Assembly: GCA_951213105.1 (NCBI GenBank)
Contig: OX578152.1
Coordinates: forward strand, 102,393,455 to 102,457,454
Direction: 5' to 3'
Length of the DNA: 64,000 bases
DNA from: Amaurobius ferox
Taxonomy: Eukaryota > Arthropoda > Arachnida > Araneae > Amaurobiidae
Position numbers and translations under genes: made by a program. Shown piece by piece: positions 1 to 10,044 of the stretch (within the stretch, counting starts at the first letter, position 1; each line of letters begins with the position of its first letter). Below the pieces are notes generated by a model. The model had not been told where the DNA came from and made no database searches. It was given only the letters and a program-made list of their open reading frames with translations.

Positions 1-1397
1 GAGAGCTCGACGAAATTGTGTAAAATTAAATGAAAAATAAATATCATTACCAGTGACTGGTTTAGCTGTCTTTACCGCTGGCCAGTCAGGTCATATCAGT
101 CCCGCTTCTTTAGCAAAGGCGAACTTTGTTTTTGTGGGCTCGAGGAGGGATTTGTTGAACATTGTACAATCTATAAGTGCGATCTTTGGTACAATGTTTG
201 GGATAAATTTTTCTCTAAGAATTATGTGAATGTTTCTCTAATTCATTTGTGTAGACTGTAGAGGGACAGAGAGTAGAGAAGGAATTTGCAATATTACCAA
301 GAATCAACTCAACAAAGAATATGATTGTTAATAATTGAATTATTATTGCATGTTACCTTTGCATGTTTATCTTTATATGTAGTGCTTTACAGTAAGCTGT
401 ACTCGTGATTTTATATACTGTTATTGTTTCTTAACAGGTCTGTATTTGGATTTTGAGAGATTTCACTTTTGTTTAATATATTTTGCGTTGATTAAGAAAT
501 GCAATTCTAATGGTTTATAAATTATGTGTTTGTGGATCATGTATGTTATCTGTTGTCTTTATTTCGATCTCGAAATGATTCAAGTTTTTCCTCAGGCTCT
601 GTCCTTCTTTGCCAATTACTTCCAGTTATCTTTGTTTTGTTAACAAAGTTTTGTTAACCATGTTATTCTTTCAGTTGAAGTCTTCTAGTGGGGAGGAATG
701 ACTTCCGACAGGTGACAGATTATGGTTACATTTGTTTTCTGCGTTCTTGGCTCGCGGGTTTTGTTTTCGGAGTTTCTGAGGTGGCGGGGATTCTGACTGG
801 GTGGCGTGGATCTGGCTCCGACGAGGTGGTGTCGACCGCTGGGCTGGGTGCATTGCCGATTGTTCGGCTTGCTGTCGCAGCGTCTGATCGTTTTGTTACC
901 CGTATACCTTCGGGTGGAGCGGGAATCCAAACTGACTACTGTTGGTCAGTACATACGGTGCAGCCAATCAATATGTAGACGATCAGCTAGTGCAAAACTC
1001 CTTAAGAGAGAGAGATCTCCTTTAAAGTTTAAAAAAATGGAAACATTTGTTCTGCTTCTGTTACTCAAATGAAGCATTCTGAATCCTTTAACGAAAAAAA
1101 AGTTAAAAAATTCTGATTTGTCAGGATTTTAGAGCCAAAATTGTGGAGCAACGCATGCAGCATTTATTGAAAGTATTAGACTTCAACTTGATTTTTCTCA
1201 AATCTACATTTTTCACCTTGCATTCACTTCAATTCAACAATAAAAAAAACAATCTTAAAATTTTGCTAGGTATTATAGAAGGTTAATGTATAGAAGGCAT
1301 ATCTAGACGTGGGTGTAAAAAGTGAAACACATTTTAGAAATAAAAAATTCTTGTAAAATTTTGGTATTTTTTCAGAGCATGTTTTCATTTTAAATAA
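1..1397. other. Unassigned sequence with GC-rich island
   Basis: I recognise no gene here. Most of it is AT-rich, but about 690-985 is clearly richer in G+C and CpG than its surroundings. An open frame crosses the island (688-978, + strand) and resembles no family I know. The island could be a promoter or first-exon region of an unseen gene, or an unknown repeat. The final bases abut the first H-family repeat. Confidence 0.35.
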
Positions 1398-1882
1398 TCT
1401 GATGTGGGCAGCACATGACTTTCCTTATATAATGCAATGAATTTACTACTTATACAGTAAAAAATAGATTATTTTTATAGCAGTTATTTATATTCTTTCC
1501 AAGATATTGAATTTTCGTCAATGAATCGTCATCTTCCATGTCGTCATCATCAATGAGTCGTCATTGATTTAGTGTCATTTTTATCCATTTGGCGAGTTTT
1601 TCGTTAATTTAGCAACATTTTAAAAAGTCGCCAAGTTGGCGACATTCCATCAAATTCGTCGCCAAAATCTCGCCAAGCGTTATGGATGAAGAAATAAGTT
1701 ATTCTTACAGCAGATAAATGACTATTGGAGTTCAAGTACAAAAGTATTACTCAAAGTATCTTTCTTCATGAATGGAACGTGCTAGATCCACGAGAATGAT
1801 GTCACCAAATTTATCGCATGGTATTACATACGAAAAGTGAACATGTTTCTCAATAGAAATTTTTTTTTATTATTTTATATGA

Positions 1883-2079
1883 GGTTGAGGTTGATTATGG
1901 TTTAATGGCACAAGATCCAAAGAGGATATGCTGCGCCAGACATATGGTACCGAGATACATAAAATAGTATTGATAACACGTGTATAATTTAAAATAGTGA
2001 TAATGAGTGAAAATACTATGGAACATGTGCAACAATGCAAATGATATGAAAAATGGCTAAAAGGTTATAAAAGGTGATG
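1883..2079 (-). other. LINE 3' UTR and tail
   Basis: This non-coding end follows the ORF2 stop. Instead of poly(A) it terminates in a short TCAACC repeat directly against the target duplication. Short-repeat tails are known for I-clade elements, and this end is presumably what the reverse transcriptase recognises. Confidence 0.7.
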
Positions 2080-5000
2080 TTAAAAATGATGGAAAAAACC
2101 AATGTCCAATAGGAATGGGAAAAGCTCCAAATGAGGATTTTCTCCAATCAATTCTGCCAAATTTAATGTATAAGTCTTAAAATGCTTGAAACGAAACTGT
2201 TTATATTTAGTACACTCAATTAAAATATGTTTGATACTTGCTGAGGTCTGACAACTATTACAAAAGGGTTCAACTTCTCCTAAAAGTAAGTGTCTGTGGG
2301 TAAAACGAGTATGACCAATTCGCAAGCGTGTTAAAAGTACCTCAAGTTTCCTACATTGGAAACTAGTCCACTTTTGTATTACGGGCTTTACTTCATACAA
2401 CTTATTACGAGACTGCTGGTTCCAGGAATACTGCCATTTGTCATAAATATTTTTCAAAATGAATGGTTTGATGTCAGTTAAAGGGATTGTCAGATTTAAA
2501 TTTTGAGTAGCTGATTTAGCAGCAATATCTGCCAACTCATTTCCTCTGATACCAACATGTCCAGGCACCCAACAAAATTCAGTATGGTATCCCTGTACCT
2601 TTAGACGATGTTCATACTTGAGAATATCAGAGGCAATAGGGTAATTCATAGCAGTCCTAGATGATAAAAGTTGTAGCGAACTCAATGAATCGGTATAAAT
2701 GATGTGCTTTTTGGAAATTTGATGCGATATGAATATAAGACTCTGGTATATTGCCATAATCTCAGCAGTAAAAATAGAGCAAGATGCATGCAGTTTAAAA
2801 GACTCTATAGTATTTTTAGATACATAAGCCAACCCTACGTAATTGCCAGCTTTTGAACCATCTGTGAAAATAGGAGTAAACCCGTTGTAGAGATTTCTAT
2901 GTTCAGCAAACAGTTGCAGATAAATAGTCTGAACTGTGTTTCCCTTAGTAAAATTACTAAATGGGTTCAGATATTTAAAATCTGGAACATGCCATGGAGG
3001 TGTTTCAAAACACTTTGTTTTCCTTATATTTACATCTACTTGTGGGGTTATTGATAATATATTTCGTATCCGCTTGCCAAAAGAAGGAATGCATGAGGGT
3101 CTGTGGTCGTAGAGTCGATCATAATGCTCATCTAGTATTAGTCGTTGCAGAGGGTGGTTCTGTAAGGACATGACCCGATAGTAATAATTCAGCATCAACT
3201 GTTCACGCCTGAATTCTAGAGGTGGCTCATTGCAGTACACATATAAGCTTTGAACAGGAGATGTTCTAAAGGCACCTGAACATACACGTAATGCCTTATT
3301 ATGTATTGTGTCCAGTTTCTGAAGAACAGATGTTCGTGCACTCCCATAAACATTGCATCCATAATCAATCTTGGAACGAATAATGGCCCTATATATACGT
3401 AGCATTGAAGTTGTATCTGCACCCCATTTCGTATTTGACAGAACTTTTAAAATGTTCATGGCTCTCTCACATTTCTTTCTCAATTTCTGAACATGGGGTA
3501 GGAAGGTGAGTTTTCTATCGAACCAGACTCCAAGAAATTTCACTTCATCCACAACAGCAATTTTAGCATTCTCCATGAAAATCTCTGGAGGTAAGTGTAG
3601 ACCTCGTTTTCTGGTGAAGTGAACGCAACAAGTCTTTTGGATTGAAAACCTGAATCCATTTAGATTAGCCCATTGCAGAATGCCATTTACTGCAGTTTGA
3701 CACTGTCTTTCAACAGTGCGCATATCATGTGCTTGGTATGAAACTTGCAAATCATCCACATATAGGCTTTTATGAACTGATGGTGGTAGATGATTTAAAA
3801 TACTGTTGATTTTTATGGAAAATAGAGTCACACTCAATACACTTCCTTGTGGCACTCCCTCCTCTTGTACGTGAGGATTTGAAAGAACAGTACCAATACG
3901 AACTTTGAATGTCCTATGTGCTAAAAAGTTTTGTATAAAAATGGGAAGATTTCCTTTTAAATTAAAATCAAAAAGGTCCTTAATAATACCATAGCGCCAT
4001 GTGCGATCATAGGCTTTGTCAATATCAAAAAATATTGACACTAAATGATTTCGCCTAAGGTAGGCAGTCCTGATCTGGGATTCCAGAGCAATAATATTGT
4101 CAGAGGTAGATCTTCCTCGTCTAAAACCACTTTGATGTGGAGATAAAAGTTTATTTGTTTCAAGGAAATAAACAAGTCGGGCATTTACCATTTTTTCCAT
4201 AATTTTGCAAATACAGCTTGTCAAAGCAATGGGTCGGTAACTTGAAGGACTTTTGGGGTCTTTTCCTGGTTTTAAAATGGGTATGGTGATTGCTCTTTGC
4301 CAGGATGTCGGAAACTTATGTTCCATATAAATCCTGTTGTACAGATATAAAAGGTTCAATAAAGACTCGTGAGAAAGGTGTTTCAGCATAGTATAATGGA
4401 CACCATCTGGCCCACTGCTGGTTCCCTGAGTCTGTGACAATGCTGTAAGAAGTTCAAACTTTGTAAACGGAGAATTGTATGGCAAGTGTTTGGCTTGTGA
4501 GAAGACAATTGGTTTCTTTTCTGATCTGATTTTATGTGACAGGAATGGTTCTGAATAACTTGCTGAGTTTGAAACATCTGCAAAGGCTTTGGCTATTTCA
4601 TTTGCTATTTCTGCGGGAGAGCTAATAATTGAGCCATTACTATTTATAACAGATATAAGGTGGTCATTATAGACACCTGAACACTTTTTGACCTTTTCCC
4701 ATACTTTCTTGCTGGAAATGGAACAGTTTAGTCCACTGACATACTCCTCCCATGACTCTCTTTGTCTTTGTCTGCGTATCCTACGAGCAACAGCTTTTGT
4801 ATATTTAAATGCAGTAAGATTATCAGTCGTAGGATACCTTCGAAATTTGGCCCAGGCTTTCTTTTGTTTTTTGTATGCCTCGCGACATTCTTCATTCCAC
4901 CAAGGAAAGTGATACTTAGATGTTTTTCCAGAATTCTTAGGGATTGTATTATCAGCAGCGTTAATCAAGAGATTTGTAATATTGTTTACAGCTGTATCAA

Positions 5001-5757
5001 TGTCACAGCTCTGAACTGCGTCATCAGCTATCACAGCTAGGGAAGTAAATGTTAACCAATCAGCTTTCGAAAAGATATATCGCGATGATTTCACAGGTGA
5101 TCTGATTTGACTGTTAAAGAGAACAATGGGAAAATGGTCGCTATTGTGTAGATCTTTGTCGACTAAAAAGGACCAGTATGGAAGGACTGACGGGGAACAG
5201 AAAGCAAGATCGATAGTGTGGAATGTCTTGCTTGGTTGATGAAAGTAGGTATGTTCATTGCTATTTAATAGGCACAGGCTGTGATCACTAATACACTGTT
5301 CAATTTGCTGTCCTCTGTGATTCATGTCACAACTACCCCAAAGAGGGTTGTGACCATTAAAGTCACCCAATATTACGAATGGCGGAGGTAGTTGACCAAT
5401 CAAATCATCAAGTTCCTTGCGATCAATCTTATCATTTGGTGGAATATATATACAGCATATTGTAATCAATGTCTTAATATGGATACGAGCAGCAACAGCT
5501 TGTAAGTTAGTGGTAAGTTGTACATTGGAGGTAGGATAGTTATGGGAAATTAGCAAAGCTACTCCCCCAGAAACCCTACTGTTTTGATCAAAATCTTTGC
5601 GAATGCAAGTAAAATGTTTAAAATTTATACTATTGTTAACTTTTAAAAATGTTTCTTGAAGACAGACACAAATGGGATGATAAGTATTAATTAATGATTT
5701 AACCTCAAACAACTTGGTCTGCAAACCACGGCAGTTCCAAGAAACTAAAGAACCCAT
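2080..5757 (-). CDS. LINE ORF2: APE endonuclease, reverse transcriptase, RNase H
   Basis: The 1225-residue polyprotein nicks target DNA and reverse-transcribes the element RNA at the nick. Residues 1-230 form an APE-type endonuclease: SWNCRG, QETF, GDFNGHN near 130 and NSDHFPI near 205. The RT spans roughly 440-760, with motif A FFDIDKAYDRTW near 577, motif B GVPQGSVLS near 634 and motif C YVDD near 666. RNase H follows: FTDGS near 965, a TAE motif, YTDS, and PGHVGIRGNELAD near 1065. A CCHC motif (C-x2-C-x7-H-x4-C) lies near 1162. All catalytic motifs I can identify are present and there is no internal stop. The start ATG shares its A with the ORF1 stop (TAATG), suggesting coupled re-initiation. 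YVDD in place of the common YADD is usual in I-type elements. Confidence 0.93.
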   Translation of the reverse strand: MGSLVSWNCRGLQTKLFEVKSLINTYHPICVCLQETFLKVNNSINFKHFTCIRKDFDQNSRVSGGVALLISHNYPTSNVQLTTNLQAVAARIHIKTLITICCIYIPPNDKIDRKELDDLIGQLPPPFVILGDFNGHNPLWGSCDMNHRGQQIEQCISDHSLCLLNSNEHTYFHQPSKTFHTIDLAFCSPSVLPYWSFLVDKDLHNSDHFPIVLFNSQIRSPVKSSRYIFSKADWLTFTSLAVIADDAVQSCDIDTAVNNITNLLINAADNTIPKNSGKTSKYHFPWWNEECREAYKKQKKAWAKFRRYPTTDNLTAFKYTKAVARRIRRQRQRESWEEYVSGLNCSISSKKVWEKVKKCSGVYNDHLISVINSNGSIISSPAEIANEIAKAFADVSNSASYSEPFLSHKIRSEKKPIVFSQAKHLPYNSPFTKFELLTALSQTQGTSSGPDGVHYTMLKHLSHESLLNLLYLYNRIYMEHKFPTSWQRAITIPILKPGKDPKSPSSYRPIALTSCICKIMEKMVNARLVYFLETNKLLSPHQSGFRRGRSTSDNIIALESQIRTAYLRRNHLVSIFFDIDKAYDRTWRYGIIKDLFDFNLKGNLPIFIQNFLAHRTFKVRIGTVLSNPHVQEEGVPQGSVLSVTLFSIKINSILNHLPPSVHKSLYVDDLQVSYQAHDMRTVERQCQTAVNGILQWANLNGFRFSIQKTCCVHFTRKRGLHLPPEIFMENAKIAVVDEVKFLGVWFDRKLTFLPHVQKLRKKCERAMNILKVLSNTKWGADTTSMLRIYRAIIRSKIDYGCNVYGSARTSVLQKLDTIHNKALRVCSGAFRTSPVQSLYVYCNEPPLEFRREQLMLNYYYRVMSLQNHPLQRLILDEHYDRLYDHRPSCIPSFGKRIRNILSITPQVDVNIRKTKCFETPPWHVPDFKYLNPFSNFTKGNTVQTIYLQLFAEHRNLYNGFTPIFTDGSKAGNYVGLAYVSKNTIESFKLHASCSIFTAEIMAIYQSLIFISHQISKKHIIYTDSLSSLQLLSSRTAMNYPIASDILKYEHRLKVQGYHTEFCWVPGHVGIRGNELADIAAKSATQNLNLTIPLTDIKPFILKNIYDKWQYSWNQQSRNKLYEVKPVIQKWTSFQCRKLEVLLTRLRIGHTRFTHRHLLLGEVEPFCNSCQTSASIKHILIECTKYKQFRFKHFKTYTLNLAELIGENPHLELFPFLLDIGFFHHF

Positions 5758-7157
5758 TATGTAGGTTTTTTCTTTTTTGGTGAACGAGAACTGTTCACCC
5801 TGGACCTATTGGATGAAGGTGGCAACACATCCGTCAACATTGTTTCGTCATCCGAAACACATAGTTGTACTGCATCATCAATATTGGTATCATTTTTTGA
5901 ATCTACTCTTTTTAATGATTTTCTATGTGCAAGTTCGTCTTTTTCATTTTTTAATTTAGATTTTTGGTTGGATTTTTTTTTGTTTATTGTGGTATATGTT
6001 TCAGTATCCCGACTGGTACTTGGTTTATTTGGCTGTGAAAACTCTGGTCTAAAAGTTGCTAAGGGTATGGCAGATTTAGGTTTAAATTGAGTACTTGATG
6101 AGCTAGTAGGATTTGGACTGTCTTCGGGCACAGAGATAAGTTCGGTTTGTGTAGCAATGGATCTTTTCTCACATTGCGTGGCAACTGAAGTTGAGGATTT
6201 AGTGGCTACTGTGGCATAGGATACACCTTCAGGTGTACGTGCTGTTACTATTTTACGTGCTTCAGGGAAAGAAATATTATTATTGATTTTAACAGTTTGT
6301 ATTTCCTTTTCGATCTTCCATTTCGGGCATGATCGAGCATATGATGGGTGTTCGCCATTACAATTAACACACAGAAATTTTTTGGAACAATTTTCAGATT
6401 CATGTCCGGGCTCAGCACACCGGGCACATGTTTCATATTTCCCTTTGCATGAATTTTTGGAATGTCCAAATCTTTGGCACTTAAAGCACCTTAATGGATT
6501 TGGTACAAAAGGACGGACTTTGCACATCAGATAGGCTGCTTTAATGGTTTTTGGTAAATCTGGCGAGTTAAAGGTAAGTATGAGGTGTTTAGTTGGTAAG
6601 ACTTTCCCTTCTCTACGAATGTTGATACGTCTTACAGCGCACACATTTTGGTCAATTAAATTGTTCAAAATTTCTTCCTCACTGTCATAAATTAGATCTG
6701 ATTCGGAAATTACGCCTCTAGAATAATTAAGTGACATATGTAAGTTTACTGTGATCTTGAAACTTCCAATATGGGTCATTTTCATTATGTTTGTAGCTTG
6801 AGCATTTGTGGTAACTTGGACCAAAAGGTCACCGGATCTTAGTTTTTTAACATTTTTTACATCACCTACATACGCAGCTATACTTTTTTGAATCAAAAAA
6901 GGTGAACAATTTTCAAAAGTTCCTTCAGACTTCTTTATGATAAAATATCTAGCTTTTGAGGCATTACCTGATGTTACACCACTTTGTCCCATGCCTCTGG
7001 GAGTCACATCTTTTGGCTTTGAGGATTCAGTAATCTCAACCCTCTCAGCCCAATCCATGCGTGATATATTAGGCAGAACAGCATTGTTCTCATCTGAAAA
7101 AGAGCATGAAGAATCTGAGACAGAAAGCAATCTCAAATTCTCCATGCTTGTAACCAC
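5757..7157 (-). CDS. LINE ORF1: Gag-like RNA-binding protein
   Basis: The 466-residue protein would package element RNA with ORF2 protein. Three zinc knuckles lie at about residues 218-275. The first two are C-x2-C-x4-H-x4-C (CFKCQRFGHSKNSC and CARCAEPGHESENC); the third is C-x2-C-x3-H-x6-C (CVNCNGEHPSYARSC). The region before them, about 75-210, fits the RRM-like domain of I/Jockey ORF1 proteins. The C-terminus is basic and Ser/Thr-rich and ends in a KKKKPT tail. Its TAA overlaps the ORF2 ATG by one base. No frame damage is seen. A second Met at residue 5 could also be the start. Confidence 0.9.
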   Translation of the reverse strand: MVTSMENLRLLSVSDSSCSFSDENNAVLPNISRMDWAERVEITESSKPKDVTPRGMGQSGVTSGNASKARYFIIKKSEGTFENCSPFLIQKSIAAYVGDVKNVKKLRSGDLLVQVTTNAQATNIMKMTHIGSFKITVNLHMSLNYSRGVISESDLIYDSEEEILNNLIDQNVCAVRRINIRREGKVLPTKHLILTFNSPDLPKTIKAAYLMCKVRPFVPNPLRCFKCQRFGHSKNSCKGKYETCARCAEPGHESENCSKKFLCVNCNGEHPSYARSCPKWKIEKEIQTVKINNNISFPEARKIVTARTPEGVSYATVATKSSTSVATQCEKRSIATQTELISVPEDSPNPTSSSSTQFKPKSAIPLATFRPEFSQPNKPSTSRDTETYTTINKKKSNQKSKLKNEKDELAHRKSLKRVDSKNDTNIDDAVQLCVSDDETMLTDVLPPSSNRSRVNSSRSPKKKKPT

Positions 7158-7782
7158 TTATAAAAAAACCACGGTTTACTTCCAGATCGATCGGAGCCCC
7201 CGCCAGGCTCCGTCTCCCCACACTTTTCTAACGTGCCAAGTGTAACCGCCGGAGTCATTCGCAAAGCTAGATGATGGAGAGCGGGCCATAACGTGCACCT
7301 GGTGCACAGGGCCCAAGGACCAACAAAGATCCATGGGGGATTTCTCGATATGAAACACTCTCCACCATCTAACCAACGCAACCAAGGGACTCACCTCTGG
7401 AACCGTTTACTGCAAACGTTTCTTAAAAGCAAAACTACTAATGTACGCAGCTCTACCCCTTTCGCATCACACCCACATGAACCCATTCCCGAGCCCAAAC
7501 GGTGTACCTTACGGCAGAGGCCGAAGAGTGGTACTAGGGCCCATAGAGCAGATGTGATGTTTACTAAGGGCTCGGCATTGATGACACCAGCAGCTCAGAG
7601 GGACAAGAAACACAAAACACAAAAGGAGAACAAAACAAAAAGAAGGGGAAAGGAGGATAGACAAAAAATAGGAAGGAAAAAGAAAGAGAGAGTAAGGAAA
7701 AAGGAAAGAAAAGCCTTGCTAAGGTACCTCGGGATTGCAACACCCGTATTCACTAAAGAAGTGAACCCCTGAGGGGATTTTT
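7158..7782 (-). promoter_or_regulatory. LINE 5' leader with presumed internal promoter
   Basis: These 625 bp separate the element's 5' end (at the target duplication) from ORF1. LINEs of this group carry an internal Pol II promoter here. I cannot point to a certain initiator or downstream element. The segment has several ATGs and is partly GC-rich. Open frames on the plus strand here look fortuitous. Confidence 0.5.
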
Positions 7783-8102
7783 TTATTTTATATGACTTTT
7801 TGATAAACCTTTTGAGAAATGTGCAGTATCTCGAGAACGGTTCATGTTAGCGTTCTAAAATTTATGTCAATTGTTTTCTAAGGAAAAATTACATAAGAAA
7901 TGTCTATTTGCGTAACTTTATTAGAGCTTTTGATTTTTTGACGATTTTTTCAAAATTTCACTCGAAAATTTAGGAGGGTGCTGAACATTCGATTGCGTAT
8001 AAAAACAATAGGCTTCCAGTGTTTATGGATTGTGATTTTTGTACCAAATTTCGTTCGAATCGGTCCATTCCTTCATCAGTTATCGTCTCCACAGACTCAC
8101 TG

Positions 8103-8137
<35 letters not shown>

Positions 8138-8224
8138 CACACACACATACTTTCATACATACACACATAATTTCACACATACACACATATTTTCACACAC
8201 ACACACACACACACACATACACAT
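8103..8224 (+). repeat. CA-rich microsatellite inside H copy 1
   Basis: This is a run of CA dinucleotides interrupted by TTTCATACATA and TTTCACACATA-like segments. Every long H copy has a CA or GT tract at this position, so it belongs to the element's architecture. It is not an exon, although it reads as a His-Thr polymer. Confidence 0.9.
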
Positions 8225-8361
8225 AGATATCGCTTTAAAAATGTTTAATTCGTGATCAGGGATGCTTGCTTGAAACGTGCTCTCCCGTCGAAAACTCAAA
8301 TTCGAATTTTAGACCCCGTCACAATACTTTCCTTATACATTATGTATATAAGGAAAGTAAA

Positions 8362-9443
8362 ACTAGTTGTACATTTAGATGTAGTTAAAACATGCTTCAT
8401 TATGTATATGTGCAGAATATTCTGTGTATGTATATATACTATAGTTTAACCTATGCTATGCAAGCAATACATGACTTTATTTTTTTTTAAATCATCTTTA
8501 AAAATCATCAGTAATAATATATATATATATATATATATTATTTTACTTTTTAGAAATTTTTACAGACGGGCAGGCAAAGATTAAAATATTCTAACCTGAC
8601 ATTTTCGTTTAGATTGTATGATTAATTATTAACTTACTGTGAAAATGAACGAACTTCAGGACTTAAATCCAAAAATAATCTTTCTCCAGAATACCTTAAA
8701 GCAAACATTTTTGGATATTTCTGGTAAACATTTTATAATTTTGAATCCAGTAACGCTTGGCCACTTTTATAACGATGGGCGGGGCTAAAAACGTCCCCAA
8801 TCATTGCTGGATAGGAAATTATAATACTTCTACCAGAAAAATTCTGAAATATTTGCTTTAAGAAATTTTGTACCCATTGATCATCAAATTCTCTGTACCG
8901 TACTGATTAGTAGCTAAAACTACGAAACTATGGGCTCCAGATACTGATAGCTGACCAATTGCACAATTTACTGCTTTTATGCTTAACCGTACTAAATTCG
9001 ATTCAAATAACCTGAAAATTGAGGCTTACAAATTTTTGAACTAAAAAAGTCGCGTCGTATGTTAAAAATAGTCAATTCATGTTCTACAATCCCCAAAACC
9101 ACCAACTAAACCCTGAAGTTAGAGGGATTGCGTTTTTTAACCTAGTGTTACACGAAAATGTTAAAAGACATAATCGCTCTATCACTATTTAGATAACCGC
9201 ATCTATGGACAGTTATCGTTTTCATCATGGGCTGTGTCTATATGGAATAGCCAGTACCGGCAATGGCAGCATGTACCACAATCAGCCGAATCTCTATGTT
9301 AACCGACCAATTAAGTACAACGACGTAGCCGAATTCAAACATATTTAGTTCTGTGAATGTGATAAACTGGCCATCAAAATGGTTAGTGGTCAGTCAATGT
9401 GACGCCTACAAAACTTAATGAAAGGTCAGAATATTAAAGACCG
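8362..9443. other. AT-rich non-coding stretch
   Basis: No gene is recognised. It contains an (AT)n run at about 8516-8539 and the palindromic element listed separately at 8695-8862. Confidence 0.6.
8695..8862. mobile_element. Palindromic mini-element (foldback)
   Basis: The segment folds almost end to end. The left arm begins TTAAAGCAAACATTT and continues through TTTCTGGTA and TTATAATTT. The reverse complement of the right arm gives TTAAAGCAAATATTT and the same order. Imperfect arms of about 70 bp leave a small GC-rich centre (GGGCGGGGC near 8775). It is best read as a small foldback or MITE relic. No duplication of the target site is clear. Confidence 0.55.
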
Positions 9444-10044
9444 TTTCAAATTCCAGCATAAAAATGGCACACATTTTATAGTTCTGTTTAAAATTCCAGC
9501 ATAACAATGGTACACATTGTATAGTTCTGTTTAAAATTTCAGCATAAAAATGACACACATTTTATAATTCTGTTTAAAATTCCAGCATAGAAATGGCACA
9601 CATCTTATAGTTCGGTTTCCAATTCCAGTATAAAAATGACACACATTTTATAGTTCTGTTTCAAATTCCAGCATAAAATGGCACACATTTTATAGTTCTG
9701 TTTAAAATTCCAGCATAAAAATGGCACACATTTTATAGTTATGTTTAAAATTTCAGCATGAAAATGGCACACATTTTATTGTTTTGTTCAAAATTCCAGT
9801 ATAAAAATGGCACCCATTTTATAGTTCTGTTTAAAATTCCATCATGAAAATGGCACACATTTTATAGTTCTGTTTAAAATTCCAACATAAAAATGGCACA
9901 CATTTTATAGTTCTGTTTTAAATTCCAGCATAAAAATGGCACACATTTTATAGTTCTGTTTAAAATTCCAGCATAAAAATGGCACACATTTTATAGTTCT
10001 GTTTCAAATTCAAGCATAAAAATTGCACTCATTTTATAGTTCTG
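9444..10044 (+). repeat. 43-bp minisatellite, 14 copies
   Basis: Fourteen direct units of 43 bp (one of 42) occur without a break, each resembling TTTAAAATTCCAGCATAAAA followed by ATGGCACACATTTTATAGTTCTG. Units differ by a few substitutions. There are no spacers, so it is not a CRISPR array. Confidence 0.95.

Larger units (their letters stand above)
1883..7782 (-). mobile_element. Full-length I-type non-LTR retrotransposon (LINE)
   Basis: This 5.9-kb element on the minus strand has a 5' leader of about 625 bp, ORF1 (Gag-like), ORF2 (endonuclease-RT-RNase H) and a 3' UTR of about 200 bp. It is flanked by the 13-bp target duplication TTATTTTATATGA (1870-1882 and 7783-7795). The 3' end has no poly(A); on the minus strand it finishes with two TCAACC units. 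APE endonuclease, a RT with YVDD, RNase H and a C-terminal CCHC together indicate the I superclade (I or Nimb-like). Both ORFs are open and the target duplication is perfect, so the insertion looks young and possibly competent. Exact clade needs a phylogeny. Confidence 0.9.
1398..8361 (+). mobile_element. H-family repeat copy 1, split by a LINE
   Basis: The left part (1398-1882) starts with TCTGATGTGGGCAGCACATG followed by ACTTTCCTTATATAATG. The right part (7783-8361) carries the family core, a CA-rich microsatellite and the 3' stem-loop ending in AAGGAAAGTAA. The two halves are separated by a LINE at 1883-7782 flanked by a 13-bp duplication. Other copies in this window run uninterrupted across this point, for example near 17740 and 26330. 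The family is non-coding. Its class is uncertain: Helentron/HINE-like or a TIR-type MITE. Confidence 0.85.

Noticed and set aside
7293..7772. 159-codon plus-strand frame, Lys/Arg-rich at its end
   Set aside because: It lies antisense to the LINE 5' leader and resembles no protein; the purine-rich tract explains its composition.
9444..10044. CRISPR-like regular repeats
   Set aside because: The 43-bp units are contiguous with no unique spacers, and the sequence is eukaryotic.
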